Assembly (NCBI GenBank): GCA_025936115.1 | Contig: JAICTZ010000004.1 | Location: 248,001-312,000, forward strand | Direction of reading: 5' to 3' | Source: Polyangiaceae bacterium | Lineage (GTDB): Bacteria > Myxococcota_A > Polyangia > Polyangiales > Polyangiaceae | Length of the DNA stretch: 64,000 nt | Shown here: positions 25,818-33,513 of the stretch, piece by piece | How positions within the stretch are numbered: position 1 is the stretch's first letter | How the letters are laid out: each line of letters begins with the position of its first letter | Made by a program: the position numbers and the translations under genes | Notes under the pieces: generated by a model | Database searches by the model: none | What the model was told of the DNA's origin: nothing | What the model saw: only the letters and a program-made list of their open reading frames with translations

Positions 25818-26438
25818 TCAGCGAAGCCAGCGACGCCCCAAGAGCGACCCGGAGACCGCCAGCGCCACCAAGGGCGTGAAGTGGAAAAAAAGCACGTGGA
25901 GCGCATCCTCCTTGGCGCAAAGCAGCCGCGTGCCGAGTACGGCGAGCGAGCCCGCCGACAAGCACGCCAAGAAGCCGGAAGTTCCACGTTCGAGCGGGGC
26001 CGCTCGCCGCAACATGAGCATCAGCACGCAGGCGGGCACGATGCCGAACAGAAGCATCCGTCGAACGCACGCGAGGCCCACGCCGATTGCCGTAACGTTC
26101 GGCTGCAACGCATAGCGAGCCGCGATCAGCGCGAGCCAGGCGCCGAGCGCGGCCATGAGCCAGCTGCGAGTGCCTCGCCACGCGGCGCCAGGGACGCACG
26201 ACGCGAGCGCCGACCACGTCGCCGCGCCGAACGACGCGAGGAGCAGCGCCGTCTCGCCCAGAAACGCGGCGTCTCGGAGCCTCGCCGCGAGATCCTGGCG
26301 CGCGCCAGCGAGCGACACCGCGGCGCCCACGGCGCCGCACGCGACCGCCCCGAAGCGCACGGCTCGACGCGTCGGATTCGCGAGCGGCCTGACGGGCCGC
26401 AGATCCGAAACGAGCGCGGCGATGAGCTCGTCGCTCAT
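25818..26438 (-). CDS. NrsF/DUF1109-type anti-sigma factor
   Basis: The 206-residue product starts MSDELIAALVSDLRPVRPL, a short cytosolic segment, followed by about six hydrophobic helices. This is the layout of the NrsF/DUF1109 family, whose Caulobacter member inhibits the ECF factor SigF. ATG 26438 overlaps the stop of the sigma gene as ATGA, so the two are translationally coupled. A Cys in TWSALASCVPGAAW and another in the helical region could sense metals or redox, as proposed for NrsF. It converges on the RND gene, with 4 bp between stops. Confidence 0.88.
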   Translation of the reverse strand: MSDELIAALVSDLRPVRPLANPTRRAVRFGAVACGAVGAAVSLAGARQDLAARLRDAAFLGETALLLASFGAATWSALASCVPGAAWRGTRSWLMAALGAWLALIAARYALQPNVTAIGVGLACVRRMLLFGIVPACVLMLMLRRAAPLERGTSGFLACLSAGSLAVLGTRLLCAKEDALHVLFFHFTPLVALAVSGSLLGRRWLR

Positions 26439-26971
26439 CGGCTCCCCAAGCGGGCGCGCAGGACGCGGTAGCCACGATGGGCCGTAATCTTGACCGACGC
26501 CGTCGAGCGGCCGGTTCGCTCGGCGATTTCGAGCACGGAGTAACCTTCGAACTTCAAAAGCCAAATCACCTCTCGCTGAGCCGCCGACAGCGCGCCGAGG
26601 GCGCCGTGCAGCAGCGAGAGCGTCGCCGTTTCGTCGGGCGACGCGGCTGCAGCCTTCGCGTCCTGTTCGAGCTCACGCGGGTTTCCCTCGCGCGCTCGAG
26701 CGCGTAAGTGGTCTCGAAATCGATTGAGCGCGATGGTGTGGATCCACGGCCCGATCGGACGAGCCGGATCGTAGGTGTGGCGATAGCGATGGATCGAAAG
26801 CAGTGTCTCCTGGACGACATCGTCGAGCTCGGCCGTAGAGCGCACGCGGCTTCTGAGCGCGCGAGTCACGAGCTGACGGGTCCACACCAAGAATTGCTGG
26901 TATGACGCGCGGTCTCCCGCCTGGGCGCGTTGGAAAAGGCACGCCAGCTGTTGCTCGCTTTCCGGGTCCAC
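26435..26971 (-). CDS. ECF sigma factor, SigF-like
   Basis: The 178-residue product has a region 2 with LDDVVQETLLSIHRYRHTYD and a region 4 with LSAAQREVIWLLKFEGYSVL and ERTGRSTASVKI, which defines an ECF sigma factor. GTG 26971 is supported by AGGAGG a few bases upstream. Pairing with an NrsF-like membrane protein indicates the SigF group. The promoter immediately upstream matches the SigF-type consensus, so the pair is probably autoregulated. Confidence 0.93.
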   Translation of the reverse strand: MDPESEQQLACLFQRAQAGDRASYQQFLVWTRQLVTRALRSRVRSTAELDDVVQETLLSIHRYRHTYDPARPIGPWIHTIALNRFRDHLRARAREGNPRELEQDAKAAAASPDETATLSLLHGALGALSAAQREVIWLLKFEGYSVLEIAERTGRSTASVKITAHRGYRVLRARLGSR

Positions 26972-26990
26972 GTGAGCTCCCTCCTGCTAC

Positions 26991-27016
26991 TTCGCCTGGA
27001 GGACACCTCCGGTTAC
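26991..27016 (-). promoter_or_regulatory. SigF-type promoter for the sigma/anti-sigma operon
   Basis: On the minus strand GTAACC (27016-27011) is followed after exactly 16 bases by CGAA (26994-26991). As I recall it, this equals the consensus reported for Caulobacter SigF. The predicted start is about 13 bases before the GTG of the sigma gene, leaving just room for its AGGAGG. Confidence 0.6.
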
Positions 27017-27043
27017 ATGGGACCCGACGCTTTTTTTCGAGGT

Positions 27044-27069
27044 GTAACCAGACACGTGCCCCCCGCGCA
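27044..27069 (+). promoter_or_regulatory. SigF-type promoter for doxX
   Basis: On the plus strand GTAACC (27044-27049) is followed after 16 bases by CGCA (27066-27069), three of four matches to the -10 element. It mirrors the opposing promoter; the -35 elements lie back to back as GGTTACA and TGTAACC. The ATG at 27080 would be close to the transcription start. Confidence 0.5.
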
Positions 27070-27079
27070 CTGTCCGGCG

Positions 27080-27550
27080 ATGAACTCGAAGAGCTGGCGA
27101 GCGGTGCTGGGTAATGAACGGTGGGCGCTTGTCGGGCTGCGCCTGCTCGTGGGTTTCGGCTTTGCCGCCCACGGCTACGCGAAGCTCGAACACGGTGTGG
27201 ATCACTTTGCGCAAGTGTTGAGCGCGATGCAGATGCCGGTGCCGAACACCCTGGCGTGGCTCACCGTCGCGGTCGAGCTCTTGGGTGGTGTCGCGCTCCT
27301 AGTCGGCGCGTTCGTTCCCACGCTCTGTCTCCCTCTAGCCGTGCTCATGCTCACGGCGATGTTCGGCGTGCATCTTCCCTACGGCTTCTCGGCCGTCAAA
27401 TTGCGCGCGATCACCGCCGCCGGCGCGCAATTCGGGCCCGTCGGCTACGAGCTGAACCTCCTGTATTCGATGGCCTTGCTGGTCTTGGCGGTGAGCCCTC
27501 CGACCCCGCTTTCGCTCGATGCCTGGCTCGCGCGGCGAAAGAGCATGTAA
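27080..27550 (+). CDS. DoxX family membrane protein
   Basis: The 156-residue product has the DoxX signature GLRLLVGFGFAAHGYAKLEH and four hydrophobic helices. ATG 27080 is chosen because the conserved domain begins a few residues later. DoxX-like proteins are found in SigF/NrsF regulons together with copper-binding bufferin genes, and here the gene is divergent from a SigF/NrsF pair with a matching promoter. The DUF2282 and DUF692 partners are not present next to it. A role in metal or redox stress at the membrane is inferred. Confidence 0.9.
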   Translation: MNSKSWRAVLGNERWALVGLRLLVGFGFAAHGYAKLEHGVDHFAQVLSAMQMPVPNTLAWLTVAVELLGGVALLVGAFVPTLCLPLAVLMLTAMFGVHLPYGFSAVKLRAITAAGAQFGPVGYELNLLYSMALLVLAVSPPTPLSLDAWLARRKSM

Positions 27551-27825
27551 CCGCTGGGGCTTCCCCGTAGCTCAGGACGCGCGCGTCAGGGCGACGCGAA
27601 GCAAGGCGATTCGGAGGAAATTCACGTTGCCGGGCAGGGCACTCCGTGGCGCCCGGCTCGCCGTGGCGCACCACCCGGACGGGGGCCGGCCGCCACGGCG
27701 CGAAGCAAATGGCTGCACATCACGCGTGAGCTGCCCTCCCGCGCTGAGGACTGCGGGCGACGCATTTAGACGGTGTTTTCAAGACTGTCGAAGGACTTTG
27801 CAGCGTCGATGGGCTAGGCTGCCGC

Positions 27826-27935
27826 GTGTTCACGGATACGACGGACTCCGGGGAGAGGCAGCCCCGCAGGTGAAGCCCATCGAACCGCAAGAGCTCGTGC
27901 GCGTCGTCGCGAACCTAGCGGGGCGCTACTCCTGA
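27826..27935 (+). pseudogene. remnant of a response-regulator receiver domain
   Basis: The last 36 codons before a TGA at 27933 read like the end of a receiver domain: HGYDGLRGEAA, then VKPIEPQELVRVVANLAGR, that is the beta-4 loop region joined to the conserved Lys-Pro and helix 5. The intervening beta-5 residues are missing, and the Asp-containing N-terminal half is not found upstream. The rest of 27551-27825 holds no gene I can support. It looks like a deletion remnant just upstream of an intact receiver-kinase gene. Confidence 0.4.
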
Positions 27936-27951
27936 GAGGAGAGTCGACAGC

Positions 27952-29046
27952 TTGCCCCTACCTGCGCCCCCGAGCCGCCCGCGCGTTTGGATCGTCGACG
28001 ACAGCGCGCTTCAGCGTGAAATCGCGAGTCGAGTACTCGCCGAGCGCTGTGACGTGCGGACGTTCGAAACGGGGACCGCGCTGCTCGAACGAATCGCGCT
28101 CGGCGACGAAGTCGACGTGCTCGTTCTCGACTGGCACATGCCCGACATGTCGGGCGCCGAAGTGTGCCGCTTCGTACGCGCCCAGCTCGATTCGGCGCGG
28201 CTACCGATTCTGGTACTGACGGCGACGTCGACGAGTGAGAGCGTCATCGCGGCTCTCGAAGCAGGAGCGAACGACTTCGTCCGCAAACCGTTCTGCGCCG
28301 AGGAATTGAACGCCCGCGTCGCCACGTTGGCGCGCACGAAATACCTTCATTTGCTGTTGCTTGCCACGGAAAGCCGGCTGCGGATCGAAGCGGAGTTCCG
28401 GGAGCGCTTCATCGGCATGCTGGCGCACGACCTGCGGCAACCGCTCAGCACCATCTTCATGTCGACCCAGTTGCAGCTGCAGGGCGGCGGAGACCCCGTG
28501 AGATTCACCGAAATGCAACTGCGCGCTGCTCGGCGCATGCAGCGCATGATCGGTGAGTTGCTCGACTTCACGCGGAACCGCCCGGAAACTGGCATTCCGA
28601 TTCAGCGTACGACGACCGACTTCGCCGAGCTCGCTGCGACGAGCGTCGCCGAGATCGAGCTGGCGCACCCCGGCACCTCGGTGCGTCTTGCCGTCGAAGG
28701 CGCCTGCACCGGCGAGTGGGACGCCGATCGGCTGACTCAACTCTGTAGCAACCTGATTGGCAACGCGATCGAGCATAGCTTGCCGGACGCGGCCGTCGCC
28801 GTGGCGCTGCGTGGCACGTACGAGGCAGTCTCGCTGACGGTCACGAATCTCGGCGTACCGATCCCGGAGAGCGTGCGCGCCACGATGTTCGAGCCGTTTC
28901 GACGCGGCAACGCACGACAAGCCGGCGGCGGCGTCGGCCTCGGTCTGCACATCGTCCGTCAGATCGTCGACGCGCACCGAGGCAGCGTCGGCGTTGAGAG
29001 CGACGAATCCGGCACGCATTTCACCGTGAGCCTGCCGAAACGATAG
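27952..29046 (+). CDS. receiver-histidine kinase (REC-HisKA-HATPase)
   Basis: The 364-residue protein begins at TTG 27952, with GAGGAGAG about eight bases upstream. The N-terminal receiver has Asp60 in LVLDWHMPDMSG and Lys-Pro in FVRKPF. The kinase part follows, with His159 in MLAHDLRQPLS, an N box in LCSNLIGNAIEHS and a G box in GGGVGLGLHIV. There are no membrane segments. This order (receiver first) suits a kinase switched by phosphorylation of its own receiver by another kinase. No cognate partner gene is adjacent. Confidence 0.92.
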   Translation: MPLPAPPSRPRVWIVDDSALQREIASRVLAERCDVRTFETGTALLERIALGDEVDVLVLDWHMPDMSGAEVCRFVRAQLDSARLPILVLTATSTSESVIAALEAGANDFVRKPFCAEELNARVATLARTKYLHLLLLATESRLRIEAEFRERFIGMLAHDLRQPLSTIFMSTQLQLQGGGDPVRFTEMQLRAARRMQRMIGELLDFTRNRPETGIPIQRTTTDFAELAATSVAEIELAHPGTSVRLAVEGACTGEWDADRLTQLCSNLIGNAIEHSLPDAAVAVALRGTYEAVSLTVTNLGVPIPESVRATMFEPFRRGNARQAGGGVGLGLHIVRQIVDAHRGSVGVESDESGTHFTVSLPKR

Positions 29047-29226
29047 CCGGCACGCTCTCGCGTCATGGGACGAGGCAGATTGCCGCGTAGCGAAGCAAAG
29101 TGTCCGCCCGGGTCCTGTGTGAATCGTTGCGGAAGGGACGCTATGTTCGAGCATTTCAGCCGTATTCGAGGCGAACGCCGGCGGCGGCCCGGTCCGGCGT
29201 TCACGGCTCGAGCACAGCTCGGCCGA

Positions 29227-29241
29227 TGGCACGCTTTCTGC
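29227..29241 (+). promoter_or_regulatory. sigma-54-like promoter upstream of the DUF1328 gene
   Basis: TGGCACG at 29227 and CTGC at 29238 place GG and GC ten bases apart, matching the -24/-12 layout with one departure from TTGC. The predicted start is about 40 bases before the ATG at 29294. Confidence 0.35.
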
Positions 29242-29293
29242 TCTTGCTGGTTCGGTCGCGCGAAGACCGCCGACACGAGAGAGAGGAAACAAT

Positions 29294-29458
29294 ATGCTTC
29301 ACTGGGCAGCCGTTTTTTTCGTCATTGCGCTGATCGCCGCCGTCTTCGGATTTGGCGGCCTCGCAGCGAGCGCCGCGGGAATCGCAAAGATCCTGTTCTT
29401 CGTGTTCCTCGTCCTCGCCGTGGTTTCGCTCTTGTTCGGACGCCGGATCTCTACCTAG
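29294..29458 (+). CDS. DUF1328 (UPF0391) small membrane protein
   Basis: A 54-residue protein from ATG 29294 to TAG 29456-29458, preceded by GAGAGAGGAAAC. It has two hydrophobic helices: [20 protein letters not shown], then [20 protein letters not shown], ending LFGRR. This is the standard DUF1328/YtjA layout and length. Family members are often induced by stress, but the function is unknown. A sigma-54-like promoter lies about 55 bp upstream. Confidence 0.9.
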   Translation: MLHWAAVFFVIALIAAVFGFGGLAASAAGIAKILFFVFLVLAVVSLLFGRRIST

Positions 29459-29485
29459 GTTCGCGACCAGCGACCAACGTCGGGG

Positions 29486-29902
29486 ATGAAACCATTCGAT
29501 TGCGCCTGCGGCGCCCGAGTGTTCTTCGAGAACACGGCCTGTCTGACGTGCGGCCGTGAGCTCCGTTTTTTGCCCGACGTGGGCGAAATGGGAACGCTCG
29601 AGGCGCCGTACGGCGACGCGGCCCTCGGTCGGACTCCGGTCGGGAAGGCTCGCGCTTATCGTAAGTGCGAAAGCAATCGCCTGGCCGGCGTCTGCAACTG
29701 GATGGTGCGGACCGAGGATCCGGAGCCGCTCTGCCAAGCCTGCCGGCTCAACGACGTGATTCCGGATCTGTCCGATCCGGAAAACCGGCAACCGTGGGGG
29801 GAGGTCGAAAGCGCCAAGCGACGCCGGCCCTCACGATTCGAAGATCGTGACGCGCGAGTCCGCGCCGTCGCACGCCGCGGCCCCAGCCTGAACATGCTGT
29901 AA
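29486..29902 (+). CDS. zinc-ribbon protein, truncated relative of the Peptidase_Mx family
   Basis: The 138-residue product has two Cys pairs at the N-terminus (CACGARVFFENTACLTCG) and a second Cys set in YRKCESNRLAGVCNW and EPLCQAC, then RLNDVIPDLSDPENRQPWG. These match the zinc-ribbon head of putative zinc-binding metallopeptidases (DUF2248/Peptidase_Mx type), which normally continue for about 200 more residues with a protease domain. Here the homology stops after VESAKRR, and the last 30 residues are Arg-rich and unrelated. No protease domain lies downstream in any frame. It is probably a deletion derivative. Confidence 0.7.
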   Translation: MKPFDCACGARVFFENTACLTCGRELRFLPDVGEMGTLEAPYGDAALGRTPVGKARAYRKCESNRLAGVCNWMVRTEDPEPLCQACRLNDVIPDLSDPENRQPWGEVESAKRRRPSRFEDRDARVRAVARRGPSLNML

Positions 29903-29958
29903 CGACCGTTGCGCCGCGCGTGGATCGCCTCCTATAGTCCGCGCACGCAGGCGCTGAT

Positions 29959-31182
29959 TTGAGCCATTGCGCGACGAACCAGCACCGTTCGAGCTCGCGC
30001 GCGACTGCCAGCATGCTCGTGTGGGCGGCAGTGCTCGCGACGCGCCGTGCGCCGGCCGCCGAGCCAACTCAGGCGGCTGACACGAGCAACACGCCACGCG
30101 CGCCGAGTTCGGGGCAAGCGGCACAGCAACCATCGGCGAAAGACGACGGCTGGCCCGATGTCAGCGATTTCCTCGACACCAAGTTGGGCTTCTTGCCGAT
30201 AGCGCGCCCCATCACCGAGCCTGCGGTGGGCTACGGCGCCGCGGGTGGGCTGATGTTCATCAGCAAGCCGCTCGGGCAAGCGGCACAGGGACTCGGGCGG
30301 CCCAACATCACGGGCGTCGGCGGCTTCGGCACGGCGAACGGCTCGTGGGGCGTGTTCGGCTTCGATCTCAGGTATTGGGCGAAGGACCGCGTCCAGACGC
30401 TCGCGGGCGCCGTCTATGCCTCGGTGAACCTCGATTACTACGGCATCGGCAACGACAGCGTCCTCCACGATCATCCCTTGCGGTACAACCTGCAGCCGAT
30501 CGGCGGCGCCGGCATGGCCAAGTACCGCTTCGGTGAGTCGCGCCTATGGGCGGGCCTCGGTTACGCGTTCGCCAGCACGCGCGTGTCGTTCGACGCCCCC
30601 GGCTCGACGCCGCACTTACCCGACTACGAACGACGCTCGAACGTCGGCCTCTTGCTCTCGCTACTCACGTTCGACACGCGCGACAACTTCTTCACCCCCG
30701 TGCGCGGTGTCTTCCTCGAAGGTTCGCTGCAGCTTGCCGCAACCTGGCTCGGCGCCGATCAGAATTTCGAGCGCCTGAACTTCACCGCCATCCAGTACCT
30801 GCCCCTCGCGCACCGCTTCTACTTCGGCTTGCGCAGCGACTTCGCCGCCTCGTTCGGCAACGCGCCCTTTTACGTACGCCCGTCGATTGGCCTGCGCGGC
30901 GTGCCGGCCATGCGCTACATGGGCGAAGAGATCGCGCAGCTCGAGGCCGAGCTCCGCTGGCAATTTTACGGCAGGTGGAGCCTGCTCGGCTTCGCGGGCG
31001 GCGGCGACGCCTGGAATCACTTCGAACACGGCGACGACGCTCAGGGCGTGCTTTCCGGCGGCGGCGGCTTCCGTTACGAGCTCGCCCGCCGCTACGGCAT
31101 TCACATGGGCGTCGACGTCGCGTTCAGTCGCGAGACCACGGCGGTGTACCTTCAGGTCGGCAGCGCCTGGATGCGGCCCTAG
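29959..31182 (+). CDS. Omp85/surface-antigen-like outer membrane beta-barrel
   Basis: The 407-residue protein has a signal-like N-terminus (MLVWAAVLA, from the internal ATG 30013 or the TTG 29959), a low-complexity spacer, then about 330 residues of amphipathic strands. Barrel motifs include FDTRDNFFTPVRGVFLEGSL and SIGLRGVPAMRYMGEE, typical of the D15/BamA-like C-terminal barrel. No POTRA domains precede it, so it is a barrel-only member of unknown role, not BamA itself. Its TAG stop lies directly at the left edge of an inverted-repeat element. Confidence 0.85.
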   Translation: MSHCATNQHRSSSRATASMLVWAAVLATRRAPAAEPTQAADTSNTPRAPSSGQAAQQPSAKDDGWPDVSDFLDTKLGFLPIARPITEPAVGYGAAGGLMFISKPLGQAAQGLGRPNITGVGGFGTANGSWGVFGFDLRYWAKDRVQTLAGAVYASVNLDYYGIGNDSVLHDHPLRYNLQPIGGAGMAKYRFGESRLWAGLGYAFASTRVSFDAPGSTPHLPDYERRSNVGLLLSLLTFDTRDNFFTPVRGVFLEGSLQLAATWLGADQNFERLNFTAIQYLPLAHRFYFGLRSDFAASFGNAPFYVRPSIGLRGVPAMRYMGEEIAQLEAELRWQFYGRWSLLGFAGGGDAWNHFEHGDDAQGVLSGGGGFRYELARRYGIHMGVDVAFSRETTAVYLQVGSAWMRP

Positions 31183-31184
31183 GA

Positions 31185-31452
31185 CTACTTCGCCAGTCTT
31201 TGGCAGGAGCAGATCTCGATCGGCGTGAGTGGCGATAGGCCACACAAGAAACCGGCGAGACCGGCGGACGCGCTTGCGTGAGTTCGCCAAAATCGCGCGT
31301 CATTGGCGGGGCCGCCCGCAGACGACGGCTGATAAATGCGCGGCGACTGGAGCGTGCGGACGGACGGACGTCCACCGGCCTGGCCGGTTTTTTTCGTAGG
31401 TCGTCTCCACCCGCGCCGATCGTGATCTGGCCATTCAAGACTGGCGAAGTAG
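31185..31452. mobile_element. MITE-like element with about 47-bp terminal inverted repeats
   Basis: The ends 31185-31200 and 31437-31452 are perfect 16-bp inverted repeats (CTACTTCGCCAGTCTT). Similarity continues inward: 31211-31232 and 31407-31428 match inversely at 19 of 22 positions. The arms thus span about 48 and 46 bp around 174 bp with no credible ORF. CTAG occurs two bases outside each end and could be a target duplication. The element fills most of the gap between the Omp85-like and alcohol dehydrogenase genes. It is either a non-autonomous transposon or a large bidirectional hairpin. Confidence 0.6.
31374..31394 (+). terminator. intrinsic terminator
   Basis: A symmetric ACCGGCC-T-GGCCGGT sequence followed by seven T bases, a good rho-independent terminator in the plus direction. 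It lies inside the MITE-like element, about 190 bp after the stop of the Omp85-like gene. Confidence 0.7.
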
Positions 31453-31477
31453 CACTAGCCGTCACTCACGAGCTTGC

Positions 31478-32488
31478 TCACGGCACGAGCACGGCTCGGA
31501 AGCGGACCTTGTTCGACAGCATGCGGGCGTAGGCGTCCTCGGCTTTTTCGAGCGGGAATTTTTCGATGCGCGGGGCCACGCCCGTGAGCGCGCTGAAGCG
31601 CATCGTGTCCTCCGAGTCGATCGAGCTGCCGCTCGGCCAGCCCGCGATGGTCCTGCCGGAGAGGAGTTGAAACGGGTTGATGGTGAGCGGCTCGTGCGGC
31701 GCTGCCACGAGCACGAGCTTGCCGCGCGCACGCAGCCCGCCGACAGCGGCGGCGATCGACGCGCTGTGCGGCGCGGTCGCCAAGACGACATGAGCGCCGC
31801 CGAGCTTCTGCAAGCCTTCGGCAGCAGGCGTCTTGGCGGTATCGATGTACTCGTGCGCTCCGAGCTCGCGCGCGAACGCTTCTTTGTCGCTGCCGCTCGA
31901 AATCGCGACCGTGCGAAAGCCCATCTTGGCCGCGAACTGCACGCCCAGGTGGCCGAGCCCGCCGATGCCCATCACCGCAACGAGGTCGCCCGCGCGCGCC
32001 CCGCTGTGCCGCAGGGCGTTGTACGTGGTGATGCCCGCGCAGAGCAGCGGCCCTGCCGAGGCGGCGTCGAGCCCGTCGGGGATACGCGCCACCGACTCTT
32101 TGGGCACGATCACGTACTCGGCGTAGCCGCCGTCGTGCGTGACGCCCGTAATGCGCCCCTTTTCGCAGGCGAGGTAATCGCCGCGCCGGCATGCCTCACA
32201 CTCGAAACAATTGCCGCCGTGCCACCCCACGCCGACGCGATCCCCTTCCCGCCAGCTGTTGACGCCGGCGCCGACCGCGTCGACGCGGCCCGCCAATTCG
32301 TGCCCGGGGATGCGTGGGAACGTCATTCCCGGCAACACACCGGCGCGCACCATCGCGTCGCTGTGACACATCCCGCACGCCTCGACCTTGATACGGACCC
32401 AGTTCGCAGGCGGCGTCGGGATGTCGCGCTCGACCAGCTCGAACGCGCCGTTCGCTTTGCTGACTTGAACCGCCTTCATTTTCGCCAT
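31478..32488 (-). CDS. zinc-dependent alcohol dehydrogenase (AdhP/CAD-like)
   Basis: The 336-residue product shows the catalytic zinc ligands in ACGMCHSD and GHE, the structural zinc loop with four Cys (NCFECEACRRGDYLAC) and a Rossmann motif in VMGIGGLGHLGVQFA. It is a medium-chain NAD(P)-dependent alcohol dehydrogenase. Length and motifs match AdhP-type enzymes; substrate and direction are not predictable. It stands alone, 73 bp after the stop of the ECF sigma gene on the same strand, with no operon evidence. Confidence 0.93.
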   Translation of the reverse strand: MAKMKAVQVSKANGAFELVERDIPTPPANWVRIKVEACGMCHSDAMVRAGVLPGMTFPRIPGHELAGRVDAVGAGVNSWREGDRVGVGWHGGNCFECEACRRGDYLACEKGRITGVTHDGGYAEYVIVPKESVARIPDGLDAASAGPLLCAGITTYNALRHSGARAGDLVAVMGIGGLGHLGVQFAAKMGFRTVAISSGSDKEAFARELGAHEYIDTAKTPAAEGLQKLGGAHVVLATAPHSASIAAAVGGLRARGKLVLVAAPHEPLTINPFQLLSGRTIAGWPSGSSIDSEDTMRFSALTGVAPRIEKFPLEKAEDAYARMLSNKVRFRAVLVP

Positions 32489-32561
32489 GGCCGTAGACCT
32501 AGCGCGCCAAGGGTAGGAACGTAATGGGGGGACGCTCAGTTCTAGTCATTGGCACGCAGGG

Positions 32562-33509
32562 TCACGGCGGGAGCTCGAAGCCGTGGAGGTAATGCGCCCC
32601 GATGAAGTTCGTTGCCTCGGCCAGCGCGCCGTCGAAAAACCTCATCACCTGGAGCGAATGGGGCACCGAGGCGCCGTCCGGCCCACGCACGTACCAAATC
32701 ACTGCCGGCAGCCCGTTCGCGCGTGTCGGCACCGCCCGTGAAAGACGCGACCAAAAGCCCCAGAAACGAGGCGTCTGAAAAAACGCTCGCAGGGTGTCTG
32801 CTCCCTGCAGCCACGTGGCGTACGGCGGCATCGCCAGCGTCACATCGCGATGCAATAGAGCCACCAGCGTCTCGAGGTCGCGCATCTCCCACGACCGAAC
32901 GTAAGCACCCAGAACTTCGGGCGCGGGTTCCTCCACGCGGCTCGTTGGACGACCCGCCACGGTCTCTCGCGCGCGGTGAAGGGCGCTATTGACCGAGGAC
33001 AGCGTCAACTCGAGCGCCGCCGCGATTTCGTCGGCGGACCAGCCGACCACGTCCTTGAGCAGGAGCACGGCGCGCTGTTTCGGCGAGAGGCGCTGCAAGA
33101 GCGCGATGAACGCAAGCGCGACCTGTTCCCGCGTTTCGACCGTCCGCTCCGGATCCGGGAAGAGCCGGGCGTCCGGTGCGGGCGTGATCCACGTGGCGGC
33201 CTCGAGCTCCTCGATTGCGGCATCGGCCGCCGCAGGCGAGCGCTCCAATTGCGGCAACGCGCGCGGGCGCTGGCGGGTCAGCCGGTTGAGACAGGCGTTC
33301 GTCGCGATACGCATGAGCCAGTGCGAGAGCGGAGCATCCCCCGCGTACGTGTCGCGCGAGCGCCAAGCCCGCAGCAGGGAGTCTTGGACGATGTCCTCGG
33401 CCTCCTCGAAGGAGCCGAGCATGCGGTAACAGTGACGCAAGAGATCGGGCCGGAGCTCGGCGAATGTCTCGCCGAGCTCCGAAGCTTGCGAATTCTTTGG
33501 CCCGGTCAC
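32562..33509 (-). CDS. ECF sigma factor with C-terminal SnoaL-like domain (SigG/SigX5-like)
   Basis: The 315-residue product has sigma region 2 (LLRHCYRMLGSFEEAEDIVQ) and region 4 (LSPKQRAVLLLKDVVGWSAD), then about 120 residues of SnoaL/NTF2-like fold starting at APEVLGAYVRSWEMRDLETL. This fusion is typical of the SigG-like ECF groups, where the extra domain modulates polymerase binding instead of a separate anti-sigma factor. It starts with GTG 4 bp after the stop of a gene for a free SnoaL-like protein, and the two form an operon. Confidence 0.92.
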   Translation of the reverse strand: MTGPKNSQASELGETFAELRPDLLRHCYRMLGSFEEAEDIVQDSLLRAWRSRDTYAGDAPLSHWLMRIATNACLNRLTRQRPRALPQLERSPAAADAAIEELEAATWITPAPDARLFPDPERTVETREQVALAFIALLQRLSPKQRAVLLLKDVVGWSADEIAAALELTLSSVNSALHRARETVAGRPTSRVEEPAPEVLGAYVRSWEMRDLETLVALLHRDVTLAMPPYATWLQGADTLRAFFQTPRFWGFWSRLSRAVPTRANGLPAVIWYVRGPDGASVPHSLQVMRFFDGALAEATNFIGAHYLHGFELPP

Positions 33510-33513
33510 GGCT

